Positions 24,901-35,150 of a stretch of 64,000 nt of DNA are shown in pieces (the first letter of the stretch is position 1; every line of letters starts with the position of its first letter). The notes under the pieces are model-generated. The model was not told the DNA's origin. It made no database searches and was given only the letters and a program-made list of their open reading frames with translations. Position numbers and translations under genes: made by a program. Source of the DNA: Macrostomum hystrix. Its lineage: Eukaryota; Platyhelminthes; Macrostomidae. The stretch spans positions 14,489,001 through 14,553,000 of the forward strand of contig CATNEN010000003.1 in the NCBI GenBank assembly GCA_950097015.1, in the 5' to 3' direction.

Positions 24901-25738
24901 AGCAGACTCCTGACTAGAGTCTATGGACAATACGTGATTCATTCTGGCGCGCATCAGCTTAGGATTGACAGAGTCCGTACAGACGTGCAAGTTGTACTTT
25001 CCAGATCCCAACTCAACGGCAGGATAGAAAGTAGACAATTTAATGAGTAGTTTGCCGCGACCCGACTGGCTTAGAAGCTTATTTCGTCTGAGATTTAGAA
25101 ACAAAGTTTTCGTGTTTTTTGTGTCCAGTTTGTAAGTTGTGCTTCGATTCAAAGCTAGCTCTTCTCGACTGTAGCGATTCAGATCTGTGGGAGGTTCGGG
25201 GTTCGAATTTATAGGTGCGATGAAAAGGAATGTTTCACGATAAATTTTCCACTTCGAAAGACCAGGCTAGGGAAGACCACGGGCTATTTGAAATACCCGC
25301 TGCCTACTTCACGACAGCTCCCAAACCGAATGACCGATTCACCACGTGAAAGTCCACCATGTGGATCAACATTTTCCGTCCTTTTCGATGAACTAACTAT
25401 CAAAGACGTCCAAAGTCAGTATCGTCAAGATATTCAGCGATTCTCTGGTGACAAGGACAATTAACATTGCTTTGTATAAACGTCTATGGCTTAAAAGTTT
25501 TTCTCCTAATAAAGAAAGTAATTATAGGATTTGACAAGCCTTGCAATTACCCGAGTTAGACTCCTGCAGTAGGTGATTATTGATTAGTGTGCTATTGATT
25601 GCCACTTGGCCTTCTTGATTGCCTTTCGAAGTGACTTTGTCGAATTGCACAGTGACAGATGTCAGACATGGGGTAATTGTTGCGAACAGGTTGGCTGGCA
25701 GTAGGCCGTGCCTTGAAACCACTGTTAAACGATCAAAT
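21937..25738 (-). CDS. Gene C: five-exon gene, unknown Cys-rich extracellular-type protein
   Basis: Not recognised. Exons in transcript order: 25738-25551, 25184-24624, 24174-23683, 23159-22939 and 22821-21937 (stop TGA), about 780 residues; the 5' end is not found. Donors and acceptors are GT/AG, and phases match at all four junctions (1, 1, 1, 0), restoring single codons each time. Exons 2-3 carry about nine cysteines (for example MNCSAGDDVW, VVCGQGAQHSC) and sequons (NRST, NYSS, NTSL), as in a secreted or cell-surface ectodomain. Exon 4 holds a helical Gln-rich segment (EIGRLQQALQHQKYV). Exon 5 is rich in Arg/Lys (RRFAKAPRRRRRLWNLF). No conventional membrane helix is seen in exon 5. Intron 2 holds a 16-bp array and intron 3 a 21-bp array. 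A Gypsy fragment lies just upstream and may sit in a further intron. Confidence 0.55.
23325..23672. repeat. Minisatellite, 21-bp unit, in gene C intron 3
   Basis: About 16 imperfect copies of GATCCTACTCA(A/G)ATCCACTCA, with 10-11-bp half units. It reads open on plus (DPTQIHS) only because the unit is a multiple of three. The start of the array is shared with the duplicated segment near 19545-19720. Confidence 0.9.
24190..24545. repeat. Minisatellite, 16-bp unit, in gene C intron 2
   Basis: About 21 copies of GGGATCTGGAAATATT (variants ..ACGATT, ..AAGATT). On the sense (minus) strand each unit contains TTTCCAG, resembling a splice acceptor. The array lies between the donor at 24623 and the acceptor at 24175. 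Confidence 0.95.
25185..25550. other. Gene C intron 1, unique sequence
   Basis: A 366-bp intron without tandem repeats; donor GGTAATT, acceptor TCCCACAG on the minus strand. Nothing else seen. Confidence 0.5.
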
Positions 25739-25871
25739 CTGCAATTGGAAGCGGGAAGTTGAAAAATGGATGAATGTTCTTATTCATTAAAATGTTTTTG
25801 ACAATGCTGCAGTTTTGTAAATAGACAGTAGAAATTGGACCGTATGAGAAGCTGTAGGATAACGGACGTGT

Positions 25872-25901
25872 TGTGAATGGCCTATGTGCACATCTGCTCA
25901 T
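25872..25901 (+). repeat. First 30 bp of a 5' LTR (Gypsy fragment 2)
   Basis: TGTGAATGGCCTATGTGCAC and the next 10 bases match the sequence at 28806-28835 with one difference. There the match directly follows a polypurine tract, the normal place for a 3' LTR start. The 5' LTR is therefore cut down to 30 bp and joined to internal gag sequence. Confidence 0.6.
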
Positions 25902-26515
25902 AGTGTACCCATGTAATCGATGTACATGACGACCTCATCCTGGACCAGCTGATCTTTGACACCTCGTCCTCAAAGGTGCGTGAAAGACTTCTACTTGAGA
26001 AAGCGCTCACGCAGGGCGGGGCAATCCAAATTGCAGCCCAGGTGGAAATGGCGGTCCAGAGTGAGAAGTCGCTGACTGGCAAGACAGCAGCCGACGACGG
26101 CATCAAGAAGATCAACTTTAAGAGAGCTTCTTACGACGCCAAGCAGCGCCAGACGGGTCAGCAGAACCAGTTCTGCTGCTCACACTGCGGCCAGCGAGGC
26201 TACCGCACAGGCAGTGATCCGCGCTGTGCGGCACGAGGGAAGGCGTGCACGAAGTGCGGGAGGCTCAACCACTTCGCCAAGGTGTGCAAGAGCAGCACGA
26301 CGGCACCGACCTCAGGCCACAAGACGATTCAAGGCGTCGAGATAGACGGCTCCAGACAGCAGTGTATCTTCGCTGTCGAGTCCAGCAACATAGGCGAGTA
26401 CGAGAGGGGCCTGCAGCGTAAGAATCAACGGTCACAGCATCCCGTTACTGGTGGACACAGCCGCCAAAGTATCCATCCTCAGCGTGGAGACAAGCCGCAA
26501 AATCTTCGGATCTAA
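25902..26515 (+). pseudogene. Gypsy fragment 2: gag C-terminus and nucleocapsid
   Basis: The plus frame from about 25976 encodes a retroviral-type gag end. It has a helical, Glu/Gln-rich stretch and then two cysteine knuckles: a degenerate one (CSHCGQRGYRTGSDPRC) and a good CCHC (CTKCGRLNHFAKVC) at about 26248-26290. The nucleocapsid would bind element RNA. A protease-like remnant (VDTAAKVSILS, about 26449-26480) follows in another frame, so the copy is frameshifted. GC content is clearly higher than the surroundings. Confidence 0.7.
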
Positions 26516-26840
26516 AATCCCTCTGCGCCCGTGCCAGATTGGATTCCTACCAAGTACCAAGTGTACTCTCGTCCCTACCCTTCAGGCATCTAAGTCCTCT
26601 CCTGGTTTGATCTGCTCTGTGCGTGTGCGGGCCAGGGGTGAGAGGCAATCCGGCTACCGCCCCCTTCCCCGCTTGGCTTGCTGCTGTGTGTGAGGTGCCT
26701 GTGTCCAGGGGTCTAGATGGCGCGATGGGCGTCTCCCGCCAAGTTCGCCGGCCTGGGGGCATGCCGTTCCTGTGCTTGTGTTCCTGTCAAGTGCCCCAGG
26801 CCCCCCTGCAAACAAGTAAGTAAAGTGCCTGGAACTGGGA
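26516..26840. other. GC-rich segment replacing the reverse transcriptase
   Basis: Between the protease remnant and RNase H, where about 1 kb of reverse transcriptase is expected, lie only about 320 bp of GC-rich sequence. It has G/C runs (GGCCTGGGGG, CCCCAGGCCCCCC) and no similarity I recognise. It looks like filler or an inserted repeat at a deletion junction. Confidence 0.45.
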
Positions 26841-27335
26841 CAAGAAGTGCGAAGCAGCCTTCAGCGGGTCAAGCGGCTTAACTCATCCACGCCGTGCCTA
26901 AAATTATTCGATCAGAGCCACGAAACAGTTGTCTCGTGTGACAGCATCGACGTCGCCCTGGGCGCTACTCTGGGCCAAATTGACGAGCATCGACAACTTC
27001 GTCCAGTCGCCTTCGCTTCTCGCGCTCTGTCCGACACCGAGCACCGTTACTCCGCGACGAAGAAGGAGGGAGGCCCTGGCCTGCGTCTGGAGCTGCGAGC
27101 ACTGGCACCTTCTGCTCTACGGCCGAAAGTTCAAGCTGCTGACCGACCACCAGGCTCTGACCACCTTGCTATCAGCACGCGGAGTCGGCCAGCGGCCTCT
27201 TCGACTTCAACGCTGGTGTGAGAGACTCTTCGTCTACGATTTCGACATCGAGTATGTTCCTGGTAAGCTAAACATCCAACCTGACTCTCTGTCCCGCTAC
27301 GGCTACGATCGTAAAAAGATCGGCCAAGAATAGAT
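26841..27335 (+). pseudogene. Gypsy fragment 2: RNase H domain, frameshifted
   Basis: The RNase H start (SCDSIDVALGATLGQ, about 26938-26983) and FASRALSDTEHRYS are in one frame. After about 27060 the reading moves to the next frame with WHLLLYGRKFKLLTDHQAL and the connecting stretch YDFDIEYVPGKLNIQPDSL (about 27236-27293). The first catalytic Asp is kept; the frameshift breaks the domain. No reverse transcriptase precedes it. Confidence 0.75.
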
Positions 27336-28672
27336 TGATCAACGTCAAACTGAGTCAGACATCAACCTAGTGCTTGCCAGGAGCACCGAGCCTATTTCAG
27401 TTGCTCAGCTCGCCGAGGCCACAGCCAGTGATGGCCAACTGCAGCGAGTCATTCAGTTCGTGCTCAACGGATGGCCTACCGAGACTCCTAGCGACCTAAA
27501 GGGTTTCCATCAGGTGCAGCATGAGCTCTGCCTGTGGAACGACGGGCGCTGTCTGGCGAGAGGCAGCCGAGCGGTCATCCCAGCCTCACTGCGCGACCTG
27601 GTGTTGACAGAGGCACATCAAGGGCATCTCGGCGTGGCGAAGGTCAAGCGCGATGCCGTGAAACTGTCTGGTGGCCGCGCATTCGTGAGGAACTGCAACG
27701 CCTGCATTCTGTTGGAGAAGGCGTTCAAGCCGATCAAGGTGCCCTTGTCAACCACGGAACTACCAGCCGGCCCGAGGAGACAGCTTCAAGTCGGCATCGT
27801 CGGAGAGCTCCCGTTAATCGAAGCGCCAAATTCGCACTGATTCCTCATCGTCGGTCACGACTTGTGGCCCGAGATCATCGCGTCTTCATCGGTGACCACT
27901 TCTGCCTGCGTCGAGGCCCTTCGCAGCCTGTTCGTCCCCTGGGGCCTGCCAGACGAGATCACAACTGACAACGGGCCACAGTTCGTGTCGAGCGAGTTCA
28001 CGGACTTCCTCTGCTCACTTGGCATCAAGCATCTCCATTCCGCAACAGAACGGCGGAGTCGAAAGGTTCAACGGCTTCATCAAGTGTTCTCTACGAGCCC
28101 TGCTGGCCGACGGCGTGCCCATGAAGCAGGCTGTGCAGGATCTCCTGCTAGCGTATCGCTCGGCCGAACACGCGCTGACCAAGAAGACCCCGGCCGAGCT
28201 GATGCTAGAGCGGAAGCTCCGCCTGCATCTTGACCGGCTTCAACCGGCCGAGCCTGAGTCCGCGCCCAGCCAGGCGCTGAGGCGCACCGTCCAGGAGCAG
28301 CAGCAGCGAGTCCAAAGTCGCCGGAAACCTTTCAAGCAGAATCAGCAACCGCGTAGCGCCGCATTGACCGTCGGCAGTCATGTCCGCGTAAGCCGACCGA
28401 AGAAAAGCAAACTCGGTAGCGGTGTCTCCGAGCCGATGACGGTCGTCAGTCGCAACGGCAATGCACTGACGCTAACCGATGGCAGTCGCTGGCACGTCAG
28501 CCGCCGCATCCCAGACGACCGCCATGGCTGGTGCGACGATGACGGTGAGCTGCCACCACAGCCAGCGGGTGCGCCGACAAACCCAGCGCCACCAACGCCA
28601 CCGCTGCGTCGTTCTGAGAGGCATCGTGCACCGCCTCAATGGTTCGGCAGCGTTGTGACCCACGATTGAGTG
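27336..28672 (+). pseudogene. Gypsy fragment 2: integrase and C-terminal tail
   Basis: Zinc-finger region near 27595-27715 (AHQGHLG, then CNAC). The catalytic core has GLPDEITTDNGPQFVS (about 27946-27992) with the second Asp. After a frameshift near 28020-28045, QQNGGVERFNGFIK supplies the Glu. A stop at 27838 splits the domain before the core. The longest frame, 28019-28669, encodes the end of the core and a Pro/Arg-rich tail (RRSERHRAPPQWFGSV) with a TGA stop. Several breaks make it non-functional. Confidence 0.75.
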
Positions 28673-28784
28673 TGAACCGACAAGTGACTCAAGTGACTGT
28701 TGTTGAGAGAGCAATCGAGAGAGCTTTGCGAACTGATTCAATGCATGTGCTCAAATAATGCCATCCCGCCCGTTGCCTGTCACT

Positions 28785-28836
28785 TCTTTGGAGGGGGGGA
28801 GATATTGTGAATGGCCTATGTGCACGTCTGCTCATC
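28785..28836 (+). repeat. Polypurine tract and start of 3' LTR (Gypsy fragment 2)
   Basis: GGAGGGGGGGAGATAT (about 28790-28805) is a typical Gypsy polypurine tract. The next 30 bp match the 5' LTR start at 25872, after which sequence related to a SINE begins; the rest of the LTR is not visible. Confidence 0.6.
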
Positions 28837-29100
28837 TGGCTAGCAGACACGTCGGACGTCGTCGGACTCAAGACTTCTAGGTTGTAGGTCGGGGGTTCGA
28901 TTCCTGACTGGACTGGAACAATTTGTGTCTTCTTTAGCAAGACAACTCTGCATTTCACCCAGCTGTAAATTGGGCAACCACCATCAGTTGGGGTAATTGC
29001 GGGTGGTGTGGCGCCCCCCTGTCCATGGACTGAACAGCGGTATGCAGCCTTATGCTGCATATGATGCTAGCTATTGCTTGGATCGGGATTAGGGAATAAA
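28837..29100 (+). mobile_element. tRNA-derived SINE, family A, copy 1
   Basis: The head contains a polymerase III B box (GGTTCGATTCC, about 28891-28901) and a degenerate A box. The body (TTTGTGTCTTCTTTAGCAAGAC..., GGGGTAATTG, TGGACTGAACAG) matches 56822-57115 along its length at roughly 70-75% by eye. The tail is AT-rich. It begins directly at the truncated 3' LTR. Confidence 0.7.
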
Positions 29101-29660
29101 AATAATTTAAAGTTTGTGCTGTGTTTTACTACTCACTGCCTTCAAATTAGTAGTAAATAGCGATTATAACGATTTCCTATCAAAATTATATGAAAATTGG
29201 GAACTGATTGGGAACTAGCACAGGTATATGTACATAAGGACAGCTAAATTCCTAATTAGCATAAATCGGCATGCGAATCCCATTAGATTTTCCTCTAGAA
29301 ATAACTCAACCAATCTAAAGCAGAATTAATGCTGTCAAGACTAAGTCTACAAGCTGAGCTGTGCCCAAAGCACACTGCGTTCATAAATTTATACCCGGGC
29401 CGCGGGTGAAATTCTGTGCCACCAGGTTTGTTGACACTTGCTATTTCGAATTCAGCCAAGGTTTCCTACGAGTTTTGGCAGGTTACTTTAACTCTCCTAT
29501 ATCTTATCGAATTGCTGAGTATACGCGACCAAATTTGGTGAGAATTTCAGAGATTCAATTTAAAATTGCACTCTAAAATATGCTCATTCACTATTACCTA
29601 CTAAACTCTACTAGTTTCTCCCCCAACTTTCTCCCGCTTATTACTATTTATCAATCTTAC
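29101..29660. other. Spacer, no gene seen
   Basis: AT-rich unique sequence. Short open frames only, none with support. Confidence 0.4.
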
Positions 29661-31542
29661 CAGCTCTCCACTACTCTCTCTCCCATACTCCCTCCCCACT
29701 ACTCTCTCTCCATACTCTCTCCCATACTCTCTCTCCCCCCTACTCTCTCTCCCCTACTCTCTCTCCCATACTCTCTCTCCCCTACTCTCTCTCCCCTACT
29801 GTCTCTCCCCTACTCTCTCTCCCATACTCTCTCTCGCCTACTCTCTCCACTACTCTCTCTCCCCTACTCTCTCTCCCATACTCTCTCTCGCCTACTCTCT
29901 CCACTACTCTCTCTCCCCTACTCTCTCTCCCATACTCTCTCTCCCCTACTCTCTCTCCCCTACTCTCTCTCCCCTACTGTCTCTCCCCTACTCTCTCTCC
30001 CCTACTTTCTCTCCCCTACTCTCTCTCCCCTACTCTCTCTCCCCTACTCTCTCTCCCCTACTCTCTCTCCCCTACTTTCTCTCCCCTACTCTCTCTCCCC
30101 TACTTTCTCTCCCCTACTCTCTCTCCCCTACTCTCTCTCCCCTACTCTCTCTCCCCTACTCTCTCTCCCCTACTCTCTCTCCCCTACTCTCTCTCCCCTA
30201 CTCTCTCTCCCCTACTGTCTCTCCCCTAATCTCTCTCCCCTACTCTCTCTCCCCTACTCTCTCTCCCCTACTCTCTCTCCCATACTCTCTCTCCCCTACT
30301 TTCTCTCCCCTACTCTCTCTCCCCTACTTTCTCTCCCCTACTCTCTCTCCCCTACTCTCTCTCCCCTACTCTCTCTCCCCTACTCTCTCTCCCCTACTCT
30401 CTCTCCCCTACTCTCTCTCCCTTACTGTCTCTCCACTAATCTCTCTCCCCTACTGTCTCTCCACTACTCTCTCTCCCCTACTCTCTCTCCCCTACTCTCT
30501 CTCCCCTACTCTCTCTCCCCTACTCTCTCTCCCCTACTCTCTCTCCCCTACTCTCTCTCCCCTACTCTCTCTCCCCTACTCTCTCTCCCCTACTCTCTCT
30601 CCCCTACTCTCTCTCCATACTCTCTCCCATACTCTCTCTCCCCCCTACTCTCTCTCCCCTACTCTCTCTCCCATACTCTCTCTCCCCTACTCTCTCTCCC
30701 CTACTGTCTCTCCCCTACTCTCTCTCCCATACTCTCTCTCGCCTACTCTCTCCACTACTCTCTCTCCCCTACTCTCTCTCCCATACTCTCTCTCCCCTAC
30801 TCTCTCTCCCCTACTCTCTCTCCCCTACTGTCTCTCCCCTACTCTCTCTCCCCTACTTTCTCTCCCCTACTCTCTCTCCCCTACTCTCTCTCCCCTACTC
30901 TCTCTCCCCTACTCTCTCTCCCCTACTTTCTCTCCCCTACTCTCTCTCCCCTACTTTCTCTCCCCTACTCTCTCTCCCCTACTCTCTCTCCCCTACTCTC
31001 TCTCCCCTACTCTCTCTCCCCTACTCTCTCTCCCCTACTCTCTCTCCCCTACTCTCTCTCCCCTACTGTCTCTCCCCTAATCTCTCTCCCCTACTCTCTC
31101 TCCCCTACTCTCTCTCCCCTACTCTCTCTCCCATACTCTCTCTCCCCTACTTTCTCTCCCCTACTCTCTCTCCCCTACTTTCTCTCCCCTACTCTCTCTC
31201 CCCTACTCTCTCTCCCCTACTCTCTCTCCCCTACTCTCTCTCCCCTACTCTCTCTCCCCTACTCTCTCTCCCTTACTGTCTCTCCACTAATCTCTCTCCC
31301 CTACTGTCTCTCCACTACTCTCTCTCCCCTACTCTCTCTCCCCTACTCTCTCTCCCCTACTCTCTCTCCCCTACTCTCTCTCCCCTACTCTCTCTCCCCT
31401 ACTCTCTCTCCCCTACTCTCTCTCCCCTACTCTCTCTCCCCTACTCTCTCTCCCCTACTCTCTCTCCCCTACTCTCTCTCCCCTACTCTCTCTCCCCTAC
31501 TCTCTCTCCCCTACTGTCTCTCCACTAATCTCTCTCCCCGAA
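29661..31542. repeat. Minisatellite array, 14-bp unit, pyrimidine-rich
   Basis: About 130 copies of TACTCTCTCTCCCC. Three units make 14 codons, so one frame is open for over 650 codons (LPYSLSPTLSPLLS), an artefact. Variant blocks recur: CTCTCTCCATACTCTC at 29701 and 30606, CTTACTGTCTCTCCACTAAT at 30421 and 31272. This implies a duplication of about 0.85-0.9 kb inside the array. Confidence 0.95.
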
Positions 31543-32185
31543 GGTTAAAAATCTAATTTCAGTTCTCAGCGAAAGCCGACAAAATTTACGGTATCAGTAA
31601 TTAGTTTTTGTTTATTTTTTTCTGGTGTTTTTTCCCACTCGGCTAGGGTCGATAGGCAGAAAATTTAACATGTAATTCGATTAACTCAACTGCGATTCTG
31701 AGAAATTTAGTTTTTTTCACTCCTTCCAATGGTGAATAAAGCCTGTCTGGGATTCATTAATATTTAACCGCACCCAGCCTGAAGACCTTAGCAACCTTTG
31801 CTGCTGCATCCAGTATGAGCACGAAAATAGATTCGAGTTTTTTTAGTCCATATTGGGATGGAGCAAATTTTTATCTACGATGGTTAAAGGGCGGGTCTAG
31901 ATTGCAAACGTACGAGCTGTATTATAATCATAGTTTTTTTAGTTGCTATGGCTCAGTGCGCGTAGGCGTTGCTCATTAATAGATTTCTGAGTACAATAAT
32001 TATTAGGTAAAGCTGTTGTCTCTTATCAGTTTGGCCAGTCCAAATAGTCTACACACTTTTGGAAGCTGTCTTTGCTGAGTCATTTTTCGGCCTGACCTGC
32101 CTTATCAGTTGGAGACTGGGATTAATTGTGTATTAATAGGGATAAACTCGAATACATTAAGCATAAAATGGTCCAGATTTAAATA
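31543..32185. other. Spacer, no gene seen
   Basis: Unique AT-rich sequence without supported features. Confidence 0.4.
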
Positions 32186-33135
32186 ATATAGGACAAATTA
32201 GGATCAACTGAGTTACACTAGGATAGACAGAGATAAACAAGGATAAACAGGGATAAACAGAGATAAACAAGGATAAACAGTGATAAACTGAGATAAACTG
32301 GGATAAATTGGGATAAATTGGGATAAACAGAGATAAACAAGGATAAACAGTGATAAACTGAGATAAACTGGGGTAAACTGGGATAAATTGGGATAAATTG
32401 GGATAAATTGGTCTAAACAAGGTGAACCAATGATAAATTGGAATGAACAAGGATAAACTGGGATAAAACAGATAACTAGGGATAAACTGGGCTAATGTGG
32501 GATTAACTGGGATGAAATGGGATACTTTGAGATAAACTGCGATAAAAAGGGATAAACAGAGATAAACAAGGATAAACAGTGATAAACTGAGATAAACTGG
32601 GATAAATTGGGATAAATTGGGATAAACAGAGATAAACAAGGATAAACAGTGATAAACTGAGATAAACTGGGATAAATTGGGATAAATTGGGATAAATTGG
32701 GATAAATTGGGATAAATTGGGATAAATTGGGATAAATTGGGATAAATTGGGATAAATTGGGATAAATTGGGATAAATTGGTCTAAACAAGGTGAACCAAT
32801 GATAAATTGGAATGAACAAGGATAAACTGGGATAAAACAGATAACTAGGGATAAACTGGGCTAATGTGGGATTAACTGGGATGAAATGGGATACTTTGAG
32901 ATAAACTGGGATAAACAGGGATAAACAGAGATAAACAAGGATAAACAGTGATAAACTGAGATAAACTGGGATAAATTGGGATAAATTGGGATAAACAGAG
33001 ATAAACAAGGATAAACAGTGATAAACTGAGATAAACTGGGATAAACTGGGATAAACTGGGATAAATTGGAATAAAATGGAATGATGTGGGATAAAATGGT
33101 ATGTGGTGAGATAAACTGTAAAAAATGCGATAAGA
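32186..33135. repeat. Minisatellite array, 10-bp unit GATAAA(C/T)TGG
   Basis: About 90 decamers GGATAAATTG / GGATAAACAG. A characteristic irregular block starting GTCTAAACAAGG recurs at 32411 and 32780 (369 bp apart). A run of ten perfect GGGATAAATT decamers lies at 32680-32780. The minus strand reads open (LSQFIPVYP) as an artefact. Confidence 0.95.
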
Positions 33136-33780
33136 AAGGATAAAATGTGATGCATTTTAAAGCTGTTAAGATCGGTGATTAGATGAAATAAACAGAGAGA
33201 AGCTTGGGGGAGAGACAGGTAGAGACTATTGAAACAGCATAGCGGACAAATAGACATCCCATAAGTTAGATTTTACCTCGTAAATCTAACTATCACGAAA
33301 CAAATTGGCACTTAAAAAGAGGCCGCCGTTATAGAAGGCGGAATAAATTGAAATCGATCTTGCCGGCGCTTTTCGCTGGAGAACAAAAACTAATTTAGAC
33401 TTTATAATCATTAATCGATTTTCGCTTTCCTTTTTTATCTTTTTATTTAAAACACCGCTACCTGTTCCAATATAAAATTATTCGTTGTTCAATCACTCAC
33501 GCCTACGCTCTTATAAATTAAATACAAAATAGGAGAATATCAATGAATGAAATGAATGAAATTAACATAGTAATTAGAATCTGTTTAATACTGGCGGCGA
33601 CAGTATACTCGCTGCCTTAGGGTGTCTGTGCAAACGATTGAAAAAGTGGAAGTCTGAAAGAAATGCAGCTTTAGATTTCAAAGTACACATTGTCTGCTAA
33701 GCTTTTGTAACGAATTTTCTGGTTGGACGACATGAAAAGAAGGGTCAAGGTCGTTTGGAAATTTCGGATAACACATAGGG
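33136..33780. other. Spacer, no gene seen
   Basis: Unique sequence; a short ATGAATGAA repeat near 33541-33560. No supported gene. Confidence 0.4.
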
Positions 33781-34160
33781 TCAATTGAAACGCTGGGTCA
33801 ATAAAATTACTGGGTCAATTAAAATTTGGGATTTGGGTCGATGGGATTGGGTCGATGGGATTTGGGTCGATGGGATTGGGTCGATTGGATTGGGTCGATG
33901 GTATTTGGGTCGATGGGATTTGGGTCGATGGGATTTGGGTCGATTGGATTGGGTCGATGGGATTTGGGTCGATGGGATTTAGGTCGATGGGATTTGGGTC
34001 GATGGGATTTGGGTCGATGGGATTTGGGTCGATTGGATTGGGTCGATGGGATTTGGGTCGATGGGATTTGGGTCGATGGGATTGGGTTGATGGGATTTGG
34101 GTCGATGGGATTTGGTTCGATGGGATTCGGGTCGATGGGATCTGGGTTGATGGGATTGAT
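33781..34160. repeat. Minisatellite array, 14/15-bp unit with GGG runs
   Basis: About 24 copies of GGGTCGATGGGATTT or GGGTCGATGGGATT. Every unit has two GGG runs separated by 4-5 bases, so the plus strand is a continuous G-quadruplex-type motif. Confidence 0.95.
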
Positions 34161-34175
34161 TCTGCGGAATCACAG

Positions 34176-34274
34176 TCAAGAGTTGAACACATTGGGTCAC
34201 TGTTGGATGGAGGATTTATTCTATTTGCTAATCCAATCTTAGCCCTACTAGAGCATTTAAAAGATAAATATTAA
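34176..34274 (+). CDS. Possible last exon of a membrane protein
   Basis: Directly after the 15-bp array, a frame with a possible acceptor (GGAATCACAG) encodes SRVEHIGSLLDGGFILFANP and continues ILALLEHLKDKY to a TAA. The pattern R-x-E-x-x-G-x-L-x-x-G-x-F followed by a hydrophobic run resembles the third membrane helix of cation diffusion facilitator (SLC30-type) transporters. The match is short and judged from memory of the family pattern only. An upstream exon was not found. It may be chance. Confidence 0.2.
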   Translation, partial: SRVEHIGSLLDGGFILFANPILALLEHLKDKY

Positions 34275-34859
34275 AATAGTTGATTAATCTAGCCGCAAGC
34301 ATTACCGTCATAAGTCAGTGAACCCGTCCAGCAGCTGTGGTCCCCCTCCAGTAGTCCTGATGACTCACTCTCTGATGTAAAGGGCATAAAAAGAAGCGAC
34401 AGATCGACTTTCCTGTGCGCCCTGGCTGTTGTCTGTCGCTGACAATTTTCGCGCCAGACCAAAGAAAAAATTCTATAAGTCTATAACGAATCCGGTTAAA
34501 AAAAAGAAGAAAAAAACCAGTCTGCAAGTGCACAAAAGCAGTTTCTTCTTTACTGAACGGCATCGACTACTATATTCCGTTTGTATAAGGCAGACAGATC
34601 ATAATACTTTAGAAATGATATCATAGAAGAAGGAGATGCTAGATGAAACTTGACTGTGTTTTTATTAGAGACAGACGCATTTTGTCTACGTAGTTGCACT
34701 AACTTGGAATAGGATATTATTCAATTGTATTTCGCTTCTACGCAAATTCGTCTTGCCTTTTGCCTGCTTGCAGGCTTTATTATAAACTTGTGTTCGGCGT
34801 TTCTTAACACAAATTTACAAATCTACTTTTGTAAATTTATCCCAAGTATTCTATTTATC
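34275..34859. other. Spacer, possible exon fragments only
   Basis: A frame at about 34315-34440 reads like coding (SEPVQQLWSPSSSPDDSLSD) but ends in a stop and has no clear splice sites. An A-rich stretch at 34498-34515. No firm feature. Confidence 0.3.
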
Positions 34860-35150
34860 TCTAATCTCTACTTCACGCCTCTACCGCTCGTGTCTACCTC
34901 TCAAATCTACCTCTTATAATCTACCCAATCTACTCCAATCTACCTCTCATGTCTACCTCTTCAATCTACCTCTCATGTCTACCTCTTCAAACTACCTCTC
35001 ATGTCTACCTCTTCAAACTACCTCTCATGTCTACCTCTTCAATCTACCTCTCATGTCTACCTCTCATGTCTACCCTATAAATCTACCTCTCATGTCTACC
35101 ACTCCAATCTACCTCCCCATCTACCACTCCCGTCTACCCTTCAAATCTTA
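34860..35150. repeat. Degenerate 13/26-bp repeat CTACCTCTCATGT
   Basis: About 20 imperfect 13-mers (CTACCTCTCATGT / CTACCTCTTCAAT). More diverged than the other arrays. Confidence 0.85.

Noticed and set aside
21937-25738. Gene C as a gamete-fusion (HAP2-type) or other known ectodomain
   Set aside because: Cysteine spacing looked loosely suggestive, but I could not align the conserved core. No family is claimed.
29580-31556. 658-codon Ser/Pro/Leu-rich open frame
   Set aside because: It is the 14-bp pyrimidine repeat read in frame; three units equal 14 codons. No unique coding part and no splice support.
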